A DNA stretch of 64,000 nucleotides, taken from contig CM049310.1 in NCBI GenBank assembly GCA_026874595.1, positions 48,187,058-48,251,057 on the forward strand. Direction: 5' to 3'. Under the pieces are notes generated by a model. That model was not told the DNA's origin and did no database searches. It saw only the letters and a program-made list of their open reading frames with translations. A program made the position numbers and the translations under genes. Below are positions 23,638-35,886 of this stretch, in pieces (positions within the stretch are counted from its first letter, which is position 1; every line of letters starts with the position of its first letter). Source of the stretch: Sipunculus nudus (taxonomy: Eukaryota; Annelida; Sipuncula; Golfingiida; Sipunculidae).

Positions 23638-25220
23638 AACTGACCATATTTATCATGATAACTTTATTTAAAGATAGTGTGTTATTGGTTAACTGGTTTG
23701 GACTTTTTTATGGGGTGGGTGGAGGGGCAGTTGTTTGGCATGACCTTTACCAGAAGTACTTGCTCTAATGTCTAAATTCCTTTTGTAAACCATAAACATT
23801 TATTTGAAATACTGATTGATAAAAAAAAGCACTTAAATCTGGTTCTGGTGAACCTAAGGCGATTAAGCTAGTTATTTGTAGTTAACAGATTTAATTCAGC
23901 TATATGTCAATAGTGTTCTAACCATCATTCCAGTTTTTTTTAAATACAGTCTAGTAAAAGGTAGAGTAAGGGTTGCTTGTATAAATGAATTCATGTAAAA
24001 TAACAGCAAGGGGCCTTGAATTTTTGGGGCTCAGCACATGTTTGTATCTATATTATAATTTAACTGGCCACGGTGGACTTTTGTAAAGAAACTCCGGTGT
24101 GGCTATGCAGCAGATATGCACGTGTTTGGTCTTGAACTATCAGGAATGATCCAAAGTGTGTCCAAAGGGGGGTCATTTCCCCTAGTATTACTCAAATCCT
24201 GATATATTTCACTTTTTTTATCAAGTGGCCATTAATAGCACCACCTGTCAACAACTACAAGTGTGTGTTAAGGCAGAAAGCATTTTGTCACTGTGAATAA
24301 AGGGCAGAGGCCATAGATATTGTTTGTTTATTTTGGTGATATCCTTACATTATTAAACAAAATTTGATTTTATCAATAAGGAATGGTAAGAAGGGTTGGA
24401 AATAAACATTTGTCTGATCTAGTCCTTATTAATTTGCAAATTATTCTTAGGCATATTTTCCAAATGGCCTGTGCAACAGAATGTTCCATTGTAACAGGTT
24501 TTTGTTCTTTAATATGATAATATAGTTTAGCCACTCTTCAGTTCATTGAACCATTGGTCTGGTTTGCAAGAGCAAAATAAAGTACTGTAGTACTGTAGGT
24601 AACGACAGTAAGAATAATTATCTAAAATAGTAGCAAAAGGAAAGAGATAATCATCATCATCATTATCATTATATTGATTTTATATTGCAAGTTGTACCTA
24701 TGCCTTATGACAGTTAAGTCTGTATTCACATATAATAGTTGAGTGCTAATTGGTCAATTATATCCATGATATTTCTTGTATAATCAATTAAATCATTTAT
24801 TTTTTGCATAATTGATAAAAAAATTATGTTTGCACATCTAATGAAGTCATATTATCTCAATAAAGTATTCTTTTATTCTATCTGACATTTAAGAAAGACA
24901 GGGCTCCGAACAGCGAACAGCATTAAAACTTTACCTTGTGCAACAAACAAAAGTGTCAACAACCTGGCCAATACCTTGGCCGTTTCCGCGCAAATGGAAA
25001 AGCTCAATTCAGCGCGATTTTTTCGCGCGCATGGAAAAGGGGCCTTATGTTAGAATGAATTTACTCTGTCAATATTTAAATATTAAATAATAAAATAATA
25101 TTTTCAATATTCCCCTCTTTAAAAAAGCACAATTTCACCTGTCTTTCTTTTTCGTAAAATCTATCTTGCTCATGCATTATGTACTTCAGTATTATTTGTG
25201 TTTATTAACAGATCCCAGCC
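23638..25220. other. Spacer between the two genes of element 1 (probable promoter region)
   Basis: AT-rich. A CpG-bearing patch at 24976-25040 carries a direct repeat of CGCGCxxATGGAAAAG (near 24989 and 25027) and stands out from its surroundings. It may be the promoter of the accessory gene. A second AATAAA is at about 24297. An acceptor (tttattaacag, to 25211) just before the accessory ATG implies a leader exon in this spacer. Confidence 0.45.
24976..25040 (+). promoter_or_regulatory. Candidate promoter patch for the accessory gene
   Basis: The only CpG-rich stretch between the genes. It has repeated cgcgc-atggaaaag words about 200 bp before the first coding exon. No TATA box could be assigned with confidence. 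Confidence 0.3.
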
Positions 25221-25528
25221 ATGTCTGACAAATACGAATACCATGTGACCTTTGGAGAGAAGAAAGACATTTTTACTGTTCAAGAGAAGAGTGACCTCAA
25301 AAAGCTTCTTACAGAAAGTTTTGGCATCCAAGAACCAAGTAGCTGTATAAAATTTCAAGTTTACATACCGGAATGGGAGGACTGGTGCAATAAAACCCTC
25401 AATGACTTGCCGAGGAGAGCCAAATTAAGAATATCTGTTGATTCAAGTGAGGACAGTGGTACCAATGATCTACAAGGTGAAACCAGTGAGGCAAACCCAA
25501 TCAAAAGGCCATCAACCAGTAAAATGAT
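25221..25528 (+). CDS. Accessory gene 1, exon 1 (ubiquitin-like domain)
   Basis: Starts MSDKYEYHVTFGEKK. An acceptor 10 bases upstream marks the exon start at 25212. The domain ends near RISVDSS and an acidic, Ser-rich tail follows. Donor GTAAGT at 25529, phase 2. Confidence 0.75.
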
Positions 25529-28500
25529 GTAAGTGTACCACAATGAAGAAAAAATCTAGGCTGGAAATTTGTTGAATATCAACATGAACTGCACAGCATT
25601 TATATATTTATATGTTTTAAAGAAAGATAACATATCTCTTTTTTGCCACTTTCTTAATCACATTGTAAATACGTATAAGCATCCAAATTTATATTTAGAG
25701 ATAAAGTACCCTTGGCTAAATTCACGGGTGTGATTTATTTTCTGAAAAAGAAACAGGTGTCAGATAAGCCCAAAAGGCTACAGTTAGATTTGAAAACTTA
25801 TTATTTTTCATTTAAGATACCTTCCTAAGTGATCTTTATCTCATAATTCACCCATATGTGGTTTTGACTAGTGCAATGTCATTATAACCCATTGGAGATT
25901 AAAAATATATGATATTTCATTTTCACAGTCCAAGTCCTGGAAGACAAATCTGGCCTGCAGAGTACAAGTTCCCTGAGTATATAATACCAGCAGCCATGAT
26001 CAGCAAAATAAAGAACACTGGAAATTTGGACTCAAAGGACAGAAAGAGACTCCTGGATGGCTTGTATAATGATGTATCATCGAAATACACTCTGTAAGTT
26101 AGCCCGTTTCATATGAGCCATATGCTTCCAGTCAGTATTAAGTCTGGTTCCTAATATATCTGAGAACTCTGTAGATATATTAATGCACATGATGACTACA
26201 TGTCATTTCTTTGAATTTTAGTAAACATTTTAAAGGATATAAACCACTCAGACCAAAACCATAGAAAGCTAGGATTAAACATACTTTTTAACATGGTGGG
26301 GGGGGGGCATGCATATTTTTACATATACATTTATATATATATATAGAGAGAGAGAGAGAGAAAGAGAGAGAGATGTATACACTCGAAAGTTGGTTCAGTA
26401 AGTGGGAATCAAACCCATGATCTGCTTTCTGGTTGGATGCTCTCATAACTAGAATTATAAAAAATCAGCTGATTATTTTACTTTTAGGCAATGAGATAGT
26501 AGAACTCTGTATTTAGATGGTGCTAGTATACTAAACTTAATGGAATCCTGTTATAGATGTAATGTTTGGTGTGTTCATATCAAATTTTATATTTGCTAGG
26601 TATCCTACAACCCTTCAGTACCATAGGATTGCTACTGCATTGTTGAGCAAATTTCCAATGCTAGATGGAGCTTTAGCTGGTTCTGACAGGATGGTAAGCT
26701 TTGCATTTTCAGCTCAGCTGACTTAAAATCAAATGAACTGTAGACAACACCTTTAGGCCACCATCTGACCATCAACAGGGGACAATTCATTAATATATGA
26801 ACTAATACTATATAATTTAATCTTATATTCAGGGAAGTCCAGGGGAAGCCTAATTGGAAATGTGATTCAGCCAACCATTATGACCCCCTGTAAACTCTTC
26901 TAAGTGTTCCAGGTTACTTAAAAATTAAAATTTAATAATATGCCTAATTTACATGTTTAAAACTGTCAGCATACAAAGTTTGGACAGAATTGGAAGATCT
27001 AGTTCTTCAAAAATGTATGATAAATCTGGTAAATATTATCACATTTTTCACAACAGGTGAAAGATAAATAACCATGTCTTTATTTTTAGAAACTATGGAA
27101 GATGAGGATTCAGACAAAATTTCAAAATAGTCGGAAAAGATTAGATTATGATCTGCCGGAGGTCAGTGTACATAAAAGAAAATTAGAGGAAGCAGATGAT
27201 GAAACAGCTGAGGCCAAGAATGAAGTTACACCACACAGTTCAAGTCGATGGGGAATTAAGAATTATTTGCCCCCTGATCCTGTTGGAGAAGATGTTGTGT
27301 CAATAGACATTAAAATTCAGTGGTTACAACAAGAGCACTCAAAGAGCCGACCAGACATGATAAAAGTAAACAGGTATATGGCTGCCACATTTCCAAGACG
27401 AAGAAATCTACTGGTCTGCAATGAAGATCTCAGCATCAAGGAAGTGAAAACTACATTCCCATGGCTCTTCAGGAGGGAGGGTGTAAGTAAATAACCAAAT
27501 GTCCCTTAACAAGCTTACATTCATACCAAAATGTTGTGTGTATCATTTGCATAAGAACATATGAGGATCTTTCAGACTGGTGGCCATAATCTTAACTATG
27601 ATTCATCTTGGTTATAGCAACCGGTCTCTACTCTGTGTCTGTTGGTCTCCCTGTCTGTTTCTAAACGTATCATAATAATCATAACTGTATGACCCATGAA
27701 GCTCAAAGTTCACATGGTTCAGATAAACCATATGCGCAAGTTCAGAGCTCACTGTCACATATATCCCTGAGTTGAAGGCTAAACAATGTGTTTGTGCCAT
27801 GGCATAAAGTAATGTGTCAAATAATGCTGAGCATCATGGCCTATGGGCCACAAGTAAACTACACAGCATTTTTATCGATTTAAAGTTACAGGTGTATGTA
27901 CATGAAATGCAAATCTGAGTACTGTTTAATCTTGGCCATTTTTTTTTTTAAATCTTTTTGTCTCATAACTGTATATCCCACATATAGATTCTATAAATTT
28001 CACAATGCTTTTGTTAAAATTTGCTATAGCTGTACTTTATTTTTTTAGCTCACTGAGGAGTACCAAAGATTACAAGAATGTGACCCTATAAAGACATTCC
28101 TGCAAGCGCTTAATGAAATTGGTGCACAGCTACTCAACAAGGCTCAGCAGCTAAAGAACAAACCAGCATTATTTGAAAGTATCCTCAGGTACAGCAACCG
28201 TTGCTGTTTGGATAATAATGAGAAGAAATGTGAGTCTGTATTATTTTCACTTATTGTTGACTAAATCAGCTAAATCAAATAATCAAATTATAATCAAATA
28301 AATATTTTGAATACAGATAGCTGTTCTATGCCCTTTATGTTTATTTATCTATACATGTCAATACCTCCTGACATGTTTGAAATTATCAGGGGTACACAAA
28401 TATAAACTTGCCAGCTTTTTTGTCATCATTTTTAGCACAGCTGACTGAAAGTCATCTGAGCTTTAGCGATCACTCTATGTCTGTCATCTGTCTGTCTGTC

Positions 28501-31500
28501 CGACCGTAAACCAGGCAAAAATTGTAACTGCTAGACCTAGAATCTTTTTACTTGACATCCAGGCAGGTCCAAGAAAAATCTCCTTGGAAACCTGAAATTA
28601 GGTCTCTTTAACCCATATCCTTTGAGCTATTGGGCTTTTAACTACCCCCCCCCCCAGATTAATAAAAAATTTGATACAATAGCTCCAATAACTAAATTTT
28701 TAATGAATTGATAATCATGATTCTTTGCTTGCAAATTGGTCATGGAGTGTTCCTGCAGATTGGTGACGCCGCTTAGTATATTTTTTACAATTTTTTTCAC
28801 ATTTTCTCTATTTTTGAGACTTTGAGAGAATTGGCCATTAGTTCACAGGGCACAAATCAAAACTGCTAGACCTAGAAACTTCTGCCTAGAGATCCAGGAA
28901 GGTCCATAAAAAATATCCTGGGAAACCTGAAATGATGTCACTGTGACTTATATTCTGTAAGGTGTGTGAAAAAAAACATGATCTTAACACTCTATTAATC
29001 AGATGAGCACAAATGGTAACACCTGGGTGTAGAATTAGGTCACTGTAACCCAAATCTAATGTCCATTGGCAAAATGCATGATTTTGAACAGTCTGGGAGT
29101 CATGTTACCCATTGTTTAAGGTTCCTATTCAGCTTAGCGTCATGGCCCATGGACCACTTGTTTTTTTATTAAATTGAAACATTCCTGGTTGCAGCATTTC
29201 ATCAGAGTCTGTTGAAATAAAAATATGAATTTTTCACAACAGTCTCAGGGATTAAACTTTGTAGCTTTTGTAATGTTCCCTTATATGAAAATAATCTTGA
29301 CACCTTTGTATGTTAGTGTTACCACTCTGTCTGAGTTAACAACCATTAGCAAGGCATGTTAGCTGCTGTAGATGCTACTTAGTTCTGTATGTTTGTATAA
29401 CACTGTCTACACTTCCCCAATATTCTGGATATGTACATGTGAGGACGAGGACACAAAACTCATTTTTATACCTCTGTTGCTGGACAAGGTATTATGTTTT
29501 TATGGTCATTGATTACTAGATTTGTTTTTATTAACTTCACTAAATATTTTTTAACACATTTCTAATTAATATTCTGAGGGTGGCCAAGTTACCATCTTAA
29601 TTGATCACCATAATGTTTTAATATTTTGAGATAGAACAATATTTATTACAGCCTACCACAGTGCCACAGCTGTTTACTTTCATTAAGGGTTGCATTTGTT
29701 CTAGAGCTTACCTGTGTCCCAGCCAAGGTGTTGGTGAACCATGATACGTTTTCCTCTTGGCTTGCATATTCCATTCTAGACAGTCTCAGTAGAGGTATAT
29801 GTGGTCTCAGACTGTTGTTTACTAGTTTATATGTGCATAGTGAAACAAATGTGTTCACCAAACTAAGTTAAACTAAAACTGAAGTGAAAATATTTCTAAA
29901 TATTCTAAATATATTTGAATTTAATATTCTAAATTGTATTTCAGATTGGGATTTTTTAAACACTGGCCACTTGTGTTTATATGAACATACAATGGTGCAT
30001 TTTTCATGTGGTTGTATTTATACTGACAACTCCACAGCACATCTCTCTCTCTCTCTCTGTCTCCCTATATCTGTCTCTCTCTCTCACCTATTTAGCAAAA
30101 TACATTACAATGGCATTTTTTTCTAGATGCCACAGCCATTGCAGCCCTGTTGGCAAACATGTACATTATGAAAGAAGACCCTGAGGATATGATTTATCCA
30201 GAGACTGAAGTATGTACCTTTCAAAGAGCAGATTTTTCTAAATATACTATTTCTGGGTGAATGATACTTTGTTACCACAGCTACCACCTGTGACATTACT
30301 CAATCATAGAAATATCCATGTGCTCCAGGCAAACACATAATATGAGCTTCATGCAAGTCAAACTTTTCTCAGTGTTCAATGATTTTGAACGTAACATTAT
30401 ATTTTTTTCCATAAAATCTAGATAAATATGGTCTCATGAGTATGTGATAATATATGTAATCTAGACATACAAGACTGTCAGCATGCAAAGTTTAAACTGA
30501 TCCCCCCCATCCCACCTCTCTTATCCAGTTCTTCAGTTATATCATGCAGTTAAAATGGTAAAATTGCATTGCAAATTTTTTTCACTCACATTTTCAAATA
30601 TTTAGTCATATTTTTCATACTGTCAAATTACAGCAATCATGTAAGTTTCTCAGCAACCGTTATCTGTATTGTTATGGAACTTGTTGGGCTTCTTGATCAT
30701 GATGAATTCATCAATGGGGAAAACTGTATTTTTCCCCAACAATTCTCCCCTCCATCTTGCCATCACTGAGTTAGTTAGACACAAAGTATAACCTTAAAGA
30801 CCAGAAACTTTGTTTGCAGTCAGGCTCTATCTCTGCCAGCTGTATGGGCAACACGCTCTTTCAGAAAATTTTTCCCAAATACAATAAAAAATCCCTCTGA
30901 CCTGGATGCAGTAATTTACACCCATCAATCAGGAAGGTGACATCCATTTGATTTTATGTGCAAGAACAATTCTTTTGAGTTTCTAATTCAGCTGAGATCA
31001 TAGACCATGAGCTATTCGGTCATTATTACTATATGGCTTCATTTTTTTTCACAATTACACTATGAAAAATCACAAATTCAACTAGTTCAAGGAACTTAAA
31101 AAAATTACCAAACGTATTCATTTTTTCTACACAACAAATTTATGGCCAGAATTCGGAATTCTATTTTTAAGAGATTAATTTCCATAATGAATATTGTTAG
31201 CATGTTACATATGTGTTGAAAAAATTCAGATTGAATAAATGGATCCATATTCATGAACATCTTGCCTGTCAATAAATGCAGGAATACATTAATTATTTCA
31301 CTTTTCTAATTATAGACTGAAATACATAAATGAAATGAATTAGCACCCTCCAAATTTTCTTGTGAGGCCAGTCTAAAACCACTAACAAAAGGTTCGCATT
31401 GTGGCCTTTGCACCCTGACTACGTTTAGGGAAAGTATAAGGAGTTTGATTAATGAGCTAATTTTTGTTTTCAGGTGACCAAAGGGAGCATCACTGTTGGA

Positions 31501-31758
31501 ATTGCTTGCATAAGTGAACTTGAGAATATTGTGGACTGCGACAATTTCCAGGTGGTTGTGGATGGCTCTCCAATCTGCGCAGTTGACAATTTTATCGATG
31601 CTGTCGTGTGTCTCATGGTTTCCTTCTACGTTTTTAACGTAGAGTACCCAAAGAAGCTCAAGAATACCTTGAGCTTCTGGCAAATAAAACTGTTAAAAGT
31701 TCAGGACAGCAAGCCTCCCAATAGAGTCCTGACACTCCTGGCCAAGTTAGGCCGCTAG
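25221..31758 (+). CDS. Element 1 accessory protein with N-terminal ubiquitin-like (PB1/CIDE-N type) fold, 7 exons
   Basis: Seven coding exons, 25221-25528, 25929-26093, 26600-26693, 27090-27482, 28049-28229, 30127-30209 and 31474-31758, join in phase (2,2,0,0,1,0) to exactly 503 codons with no stop until TAG at 31756. All have AG/GT borders. Residues about 6-75 have the alternating pattern of a ubiquitin-like fold (YHVTFGEKKDIFTV, KLLTESFGI, IKFQVYIPEWEDW, KLRISV). Exons 2-3 encode a helical module (WPAEYKFPEYI, YHRIATALLSKFPML). Exon 4 has a basic linker, then DIKIQWLQQEHSKSRPD and FPRRRNLLV. Exons 5-7 give a conserved C-terminal domain. The same layout is seen in the second element's gene, so I infer a standard second protein of this transposon family, perhaps a DNA- or transposase-binding cofactor. 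I do not know its function. It is intact although its transposase is broken. Confidence 0.7.
25929..26093 (+). CDS. Accessory gene 1, exon 2
   Basis: Encodes PGRQIWPAEYKFPEYIIPA and an RKRLLDGLYND helix. The acceptor is ttttcacag and the donor GTAAGT at 26094. Phase 2 in and out. Confidence 0.75.
26600..26693 (+). CDS. Accessory gene 1, exon 3
   Basis: Encodes YPTTLQYHRIATALLSKFP. The second element's exon 4 has a counterpart (FHYKIIGQRMYKQYL). The acceptor is atttgctag and the donor GTAAGC at 26694. Confidence 0.75.
27090..27482 (+). CDS. Accessory gene 1, exon 4
   Basis: Basic stretch (KLWKMRIQTKFQNSRKR), an acidic linker, then the conserved block IDIKIQWLQQEHSKS with TFPRRRNLL and TTFPWLFRREG. 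The acceptor is tatttttag and the donor GTAAGT at 27483, phase 0. Confidence 0.75.
28049..28229 (+). CDS. Accessory gene 1, exon 5
   Basis: Helical sequence starting LTEEYQRLQECDPIKTFL. The acceptor is ttttttag and the donor GTGAGT at 28230, phase 1 out. Confidence 0.7.
28431..29162 (+). mobile_element. Degraded copy of the bivalve-type repeat (copy F) in accessory intron 5
   Basis: Starts with the typical head 'agcacagctgactgaaagtc', followed by a GTCT/GTCC microsatellite. It keeps the 'ctgctagacctagaa' core in two tandem units and ends 'catggcccatggaccacttg'. About 730 bp. Confidence 0.75.
30127..30209 (+). CDS. Accessory gene 1, exon 6
   Basis: Short exon encoding ATAIAALLANMYIMKEDPED. 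The acceptor is ttttttctag and the donor GTATGT at 30210. Phase 1 in, 0 out, which keeps the frame. Confidence 0.7.
31474..31758 (+). CDS. Accessory gene 1, last exon
   Basis: Begins VTKGSITVGIACISELENIV and ends LTLLAKLGR at TAG 31756-31758. A poly(A) signal (aataaaag) follows near 31838. The acceptor is tttttgttttcag. Confidence 0.75.
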   Translation: MTKGSITVGIACISELENIVDCDNFQVVVDGSPICAVDNFIDAVVCLMVSFYVFNVEYPKKLKNTLSFWQIKLLKVQDSKPPNRVLTLLAKLGR

Positions 31759-32014
31759 TAACAAAGCACCAGTGAACACCGTCACTCAAAGCAACTGGGT
31801 ATTATTGCATCCAGTCAACCATTGATGCACGAGTGTAATAAAAGAATAACTGTTTGATGTTATTGTTTGTTTTATTTAATCAAACTAAGGATTCATTTTC
31901 TGTCAGATATGCATAAACTGCCAGATAACCCAAGGTTATAGGGCAACTTTTACCTTTGAGAAATAAGAAAGGCAACCCCGACAAGTCTATATCATTGCGA
32001 GGCTAAATTAAATG

Positions 32015-32295
32015 AATATTAATTAGTCCCCTTGACTAACCTGCTGTGACATTGACGAACATTAGTCAGCCATGACTAATAAATTGTCCCTGTGCATAGA
32101 TGCTCGACCAACCTAAGTTAGTCACCCGGACTAACCGACAGTCACCGTAGCCTTTTCCTTGACGAACATAAATTAGTCACTCCGACTAACCCGTAGTCAC
32201 ATCTGACGAATGTAAGTTAGTCAAACAAGACTAATAGATTGTCGTTATGTGCATAATTGCTGGACTAATCTAAGTTAGTCACTTTGACTAACTTT
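32015..32295. repeat. Right subterminal repeat array of element 1
   Basis: More than ten copies of GACTAA(C/T), GTTAGTCA and GACGAACAT(A/T)A in both orientations. The left end (20228-20370, with further copies near 20835-20872) has the same words. In CACTA elements such arrays are binding sites for an element-coded protein, which here could be either gene product. Confidence 0.8.
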
Positions 32296-32306
32296 CATTT
32301 TCAGTG
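32264..32306 (-). repeat. Right terminal inverted repeat of element 1
   Basis: Ends in ctaactttcattttcagtg. Its reverse complement begins CACTGAAAA and then carries GTTAGTCAAAGTGACTAAC, a counterpart of the left end. Confidence 0.85.
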
Positions 32307-32599
32307 AGTCAGCTTTACGACACTGACTATATATCTCACATCTTAAGTTTTTAATTGCTCCTTGAACAACCCAAATGTTCTCTCCAACCTAGAAAAAGAG
32401 CAGACAAACCCACTATATTTTAGACTAGATAGACCGTGACTACACCAACATGACGGTTACCATCAATCTGGCATATAACCTCTGGAAATTATAAAATTTG
32501 CTGAAGTTTCACTTTTTCTCAGATTACCCAAAAAATCTATTTACCTTAGTATGATGATTTTATCAAACTTATTAGGTACCCGGGGCCGAGCTAGTTCTA
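32307..32599. other. Short host segment between the two transposons
   Basis: 293 bases of AT-rich DNA without a feature, between the right end of element 1 and the left end of element 2. It is presumably intronic sequence of the Ig gene. Confidence 0.55.
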
Positions 32600-32634
32600 C
32601 ACTGTAAAAAGTAGATTGCGATTGAACGCCTTGC

Positions 32635-33080
32635 AGTGTTCTAAAATATAACACTTGTGTTCAAATTTATAACGCTTGCGTTCATATATCAACAAGATAC
32701 ACCAATGTTACTTAACATGAGTGTTCATTCCTTAAATGCAGGTGTTCATTTTTTTAACACATGCATTCATGAGCCTTACGTGAAGAAAGAGACCTGATAT
32801 TCCACAAAATTTGTCTACTCTGTATTTAGTAAATCAAGCATTTGTGAAACTCATTTGTACTGATTACTGTGGACGAATAACACCCAGACACGTATGGTAA
32901 TAAAATGTTATTGCCAGCAACCCAAGGTGTTGATTCCCAGTTAACTGAGTATCTTTATACACTGAAGGTGCTATAAATAATAATTTGATGTTTGAAATAA
33001 TTTATTGGATTCTATATTTTAATAACTTTATTGGTTTCTCAGTTCTAACATGACCGGAATGAACACTGGTGTTCATGCAC
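32635..33080. repeat. Left subterminal repeat array of element 2 (GTGTTCA type)
   Basis: Repeated GTGTTCA and its reverse form occur near 32654, 32671, 32721, 32748 and others. A near-palindrome ATGAACACTGGTGTTCAT lies at 33059-33076. The words differ completely from the GACTAAC words of element 1. Confidence 0.65.
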
Positions 33081-33109
33081 CACGCGCTCGTTTTTACTTC
33101 TTGGTTGGT

Positions 33110-33145
33110 TGGGCGCGGACGTGGAGCGCATGCGTAGAGCGTAGA
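33110..33145 (+). promoter_or_regulatory. Candidate promoter patch with an NRF1-like site
   Basis: A GC-rich island in AT-rich DNA with gcgcggacgtggagcgcatg. The word GCGCATGCGT is one change from the NRF1 consensus core GCGCATGCGC. It lies 0.9 kb before the transposase start. Position and composition are the only support. Confidence 0.3.
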
Positions 33146-35886
33146 TTACCAAATACCGGCAGCGTTCTTTCCAGAACTGTCGACCCTCTTGGTGAGATAA
33201 AATTTTGACTTTGTGCTTAATTTGCCAAGCCTTAAATTAATAATAATTAATTTGCTTTTGTAAACATTTACTTCCGAACACTTGCAAATATTAAGTCTAT
33301 GTCGAATGGTGTAGTTTGATGAGAGAAAAAGCCAGCGTACTGTCACCGTAGTCAGTATAGAAATCGTGTCAGCCGGTCACATGGGGCCCGTTGACACGGG
33401 CGGGTATCTTCGAGGTGGATCAGACAACCAGTTCTCATGATATGTTTTCATGTATTCCAGCGTCTGAAGTTGCATTATGCCAGCCTAAAAACTGTCATAA
33501 CGTTTCTGTCATGTTACTTTTAATTCTAATTGTTCTGTAATTTTGACAAGCGGCCTCCCCCCCCCCCCCCGGCACGGCTTGTCTTGCTTTTGGAATGTCC
33601 CATTGTTACAATGTTTCTGTTTGGCTCCGGCCTGCATGCTCCCTGATTCTGTGTTTCTGCACAGAACTTGAGACCTCAGTAACCCTGCCTCCAGCATTTT
33701 TGTAACAGATACAGATACCAGCTCCTGTGTTATGTACAAACGAAACTTTTATCATTCTCAAGGGGTTCTGCCGTACAACTACAAGCAAGTCATTCTGCTC
33801 ACACTGTAACTGTAAGACCTGTAAGTGTAAGGCTGTATATAATTAGTTTGATATCCTTGAAATATTTTATTCAGTTCCATGAAATAAATCATTTTAAATG
33901 ATACTTGACTATCATTACAGATAAAAATTGTTTAAACCAGTAAAGGATAGCTGATGCCTTTTAAATAAATTTTTTTAGGCTTTTTTTTAATCTGATATTT
34001 GTCACTGAATGTGATCTCACACTGGATTCTGCTCAACTAGTAACCAATTTTAAGGTTAAAATGGAACAAACACAACAACTCAACGAAGAAACGGAAGAAG
34101 AAAACTTCCATTGTAATATCTGCACCTACAGCGCTAGATATTATGGACATTTTCAAAAACATTACATCAGGCTTCATCAAGATGATCCGAAATTTGTGTT
34201 AACATGTAATATTGGTTCATGTGCATACACTGCTCGAAAGTGGTCAACATTTCGTGTTCATGTACATCGTCAACCCCGAGAACGTGTCATCTGAGCCATC
34301 TTTTGAACAGGAAGGAAGCATAGATGATGAAATGATGAATATTGGTGCCACTGTGACTGATCTTAGTCCATTAGAAATACAAAAGAATATAAATGCTCAT
34401 TACACTTTGTCTTTGGAGGCCAGTTTTGATATTTCTCAGTCTGGTTTGGATAAAATTATTAGCAGGACAGAGGACTTTGTTCATAGTCATATCGAGAGTT
34501 TTAAAACAAAAACAAAAGAAATGCTCTCCGAAAGAAATATTGACCCAAGAATAATTGATGAAATTCCTGTAGAATTACTTTTAGATGGATTTACAACTAG
34601 TGCCAGAAGAATGTCTTATTATGAAAAGAATTAGCCATATGTTAGCCCACAAGAAATTATTCTTGGGGAAGAAACTGTTATAGACGGGAGAGGAAAAAGC
34701 AAACAAAAAAAGAAGTTGGGGTACTTTATTCCCTTTAAGGCCATCATTCATAATTTGTTGCTTATGCCTGAAATTTGGGAATTTGTTAACCAGTCACATT
34801 ATAGTCAAAGCGATTATCAGTTTGATATATGTGATGGTGACTATGTGTTGTCTAACCCACTGTTTAGGAGAAACCCAAATGCTCTACAGATCATTCTCAG
34901 TACTGATGATCTTGAAATTGTTAACCCCCTGGGCAGTCTTATTAAAAAGCACAAAATCACAATGTTTTATTTTACACTTGGCAATATTCCTCCACAGTTT
35001 AGATCACGGCTTACTGCAATTCATTTACTGGCAATTTCAAAAAGCCAGGATTTGAAAAAAAATGGGACTACTCTTCTGCTGAAAGATTTTATTGACACAG
35101 TTTAGGTAATGGAAAGTGGAGGGATTCCACTTAAAATACATGGTCAAGAAAAAATGATAGAAGGCTGTTTAGTTATAGCTGCCTGTGATACCTTGGCAGC
35201 AAACAGCTTGGGTAGATTCAAAGAAGGGGTTGGTTTTGCCCTTAAAGCATGTAGAAATTGCAACTGTAATAAAACAGATTTGAAAAGCAAATTCATTGAG
35301 CATCAGTTCATTCTTCGGGATGAAGAAATCCATAAGTCCAGATGTGATACCCTACGCAATGTAGAAATGTCCAAAGCAGCCAGGCAATATTGGAGTAAGG
35401 ATTGGGGAGTCAATGGCACAAGTTGTTTATCAGAACTTCAAAATTTTTCTTTGACCGTAGGTTTGGTGCATGATCCAATGCACATCTTACTGGAAGGTAT
35501 TGTACCTTATGAACTTGAGCATGCATTGTATCACATAGTATATAAAAAGCATTATGTCAATTTAGAGAATCTTAACATGGCAATTGCCTCATTTCCGTAT
35601 TCTTATTTACATTATTCTTGGAGACCTGAGCGTATTGATAAGACGCATTTAAATGGGACAGGCAAACTTAAAGCAGACCGCAGCTGCTATGCTTACTCTA
35701 TGCAAGACCCTCCCAGTGGTTTTAGGAGATAAAATACCCGAGGATGATGAACATTGGATCAATCTGCTAAGATTTTTCCTAATCGTGTATATATGTACTA
35801 GCTATTATTGCCACAGGGACACTCCGACCACACTGTCACTTTTTATTTCTGTTCATCATTACAACTTTAAAGTACTCTACCCTAGG

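Larger units (their letters stand above)
20218..32306 (+). mobile_element. Complete CMC-like DNA transposon, element 1 (12,089 bp, two genes)
   Basis: The left end reads CACTGAAAACCTAGATTAGT. The right end, on the other strand, reads CACTGAAAATGAAAGTTAGT and continues with the same GACTAAC-type pattern. AG flanks both ends (20216-20217 and 32307-32308), suggesting a 2-bp target duplication. Subterminal arrays of GTTAGTC/GACTAAC/GACGAAC motifs occupy about 20228-20370 and 32015-32295; such arrays are typical of CACTA and related elements. Inside are a zinc-finger transposase (21178-23637) and a spliced accessory gene (25221-31758), both forward. The termini CACTG and the DDE arrangement point to the CMC group; a 2-bp duplication recalls Mirage rather than CACTA. 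The superfamily is my inference. Confidence 0.8.
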
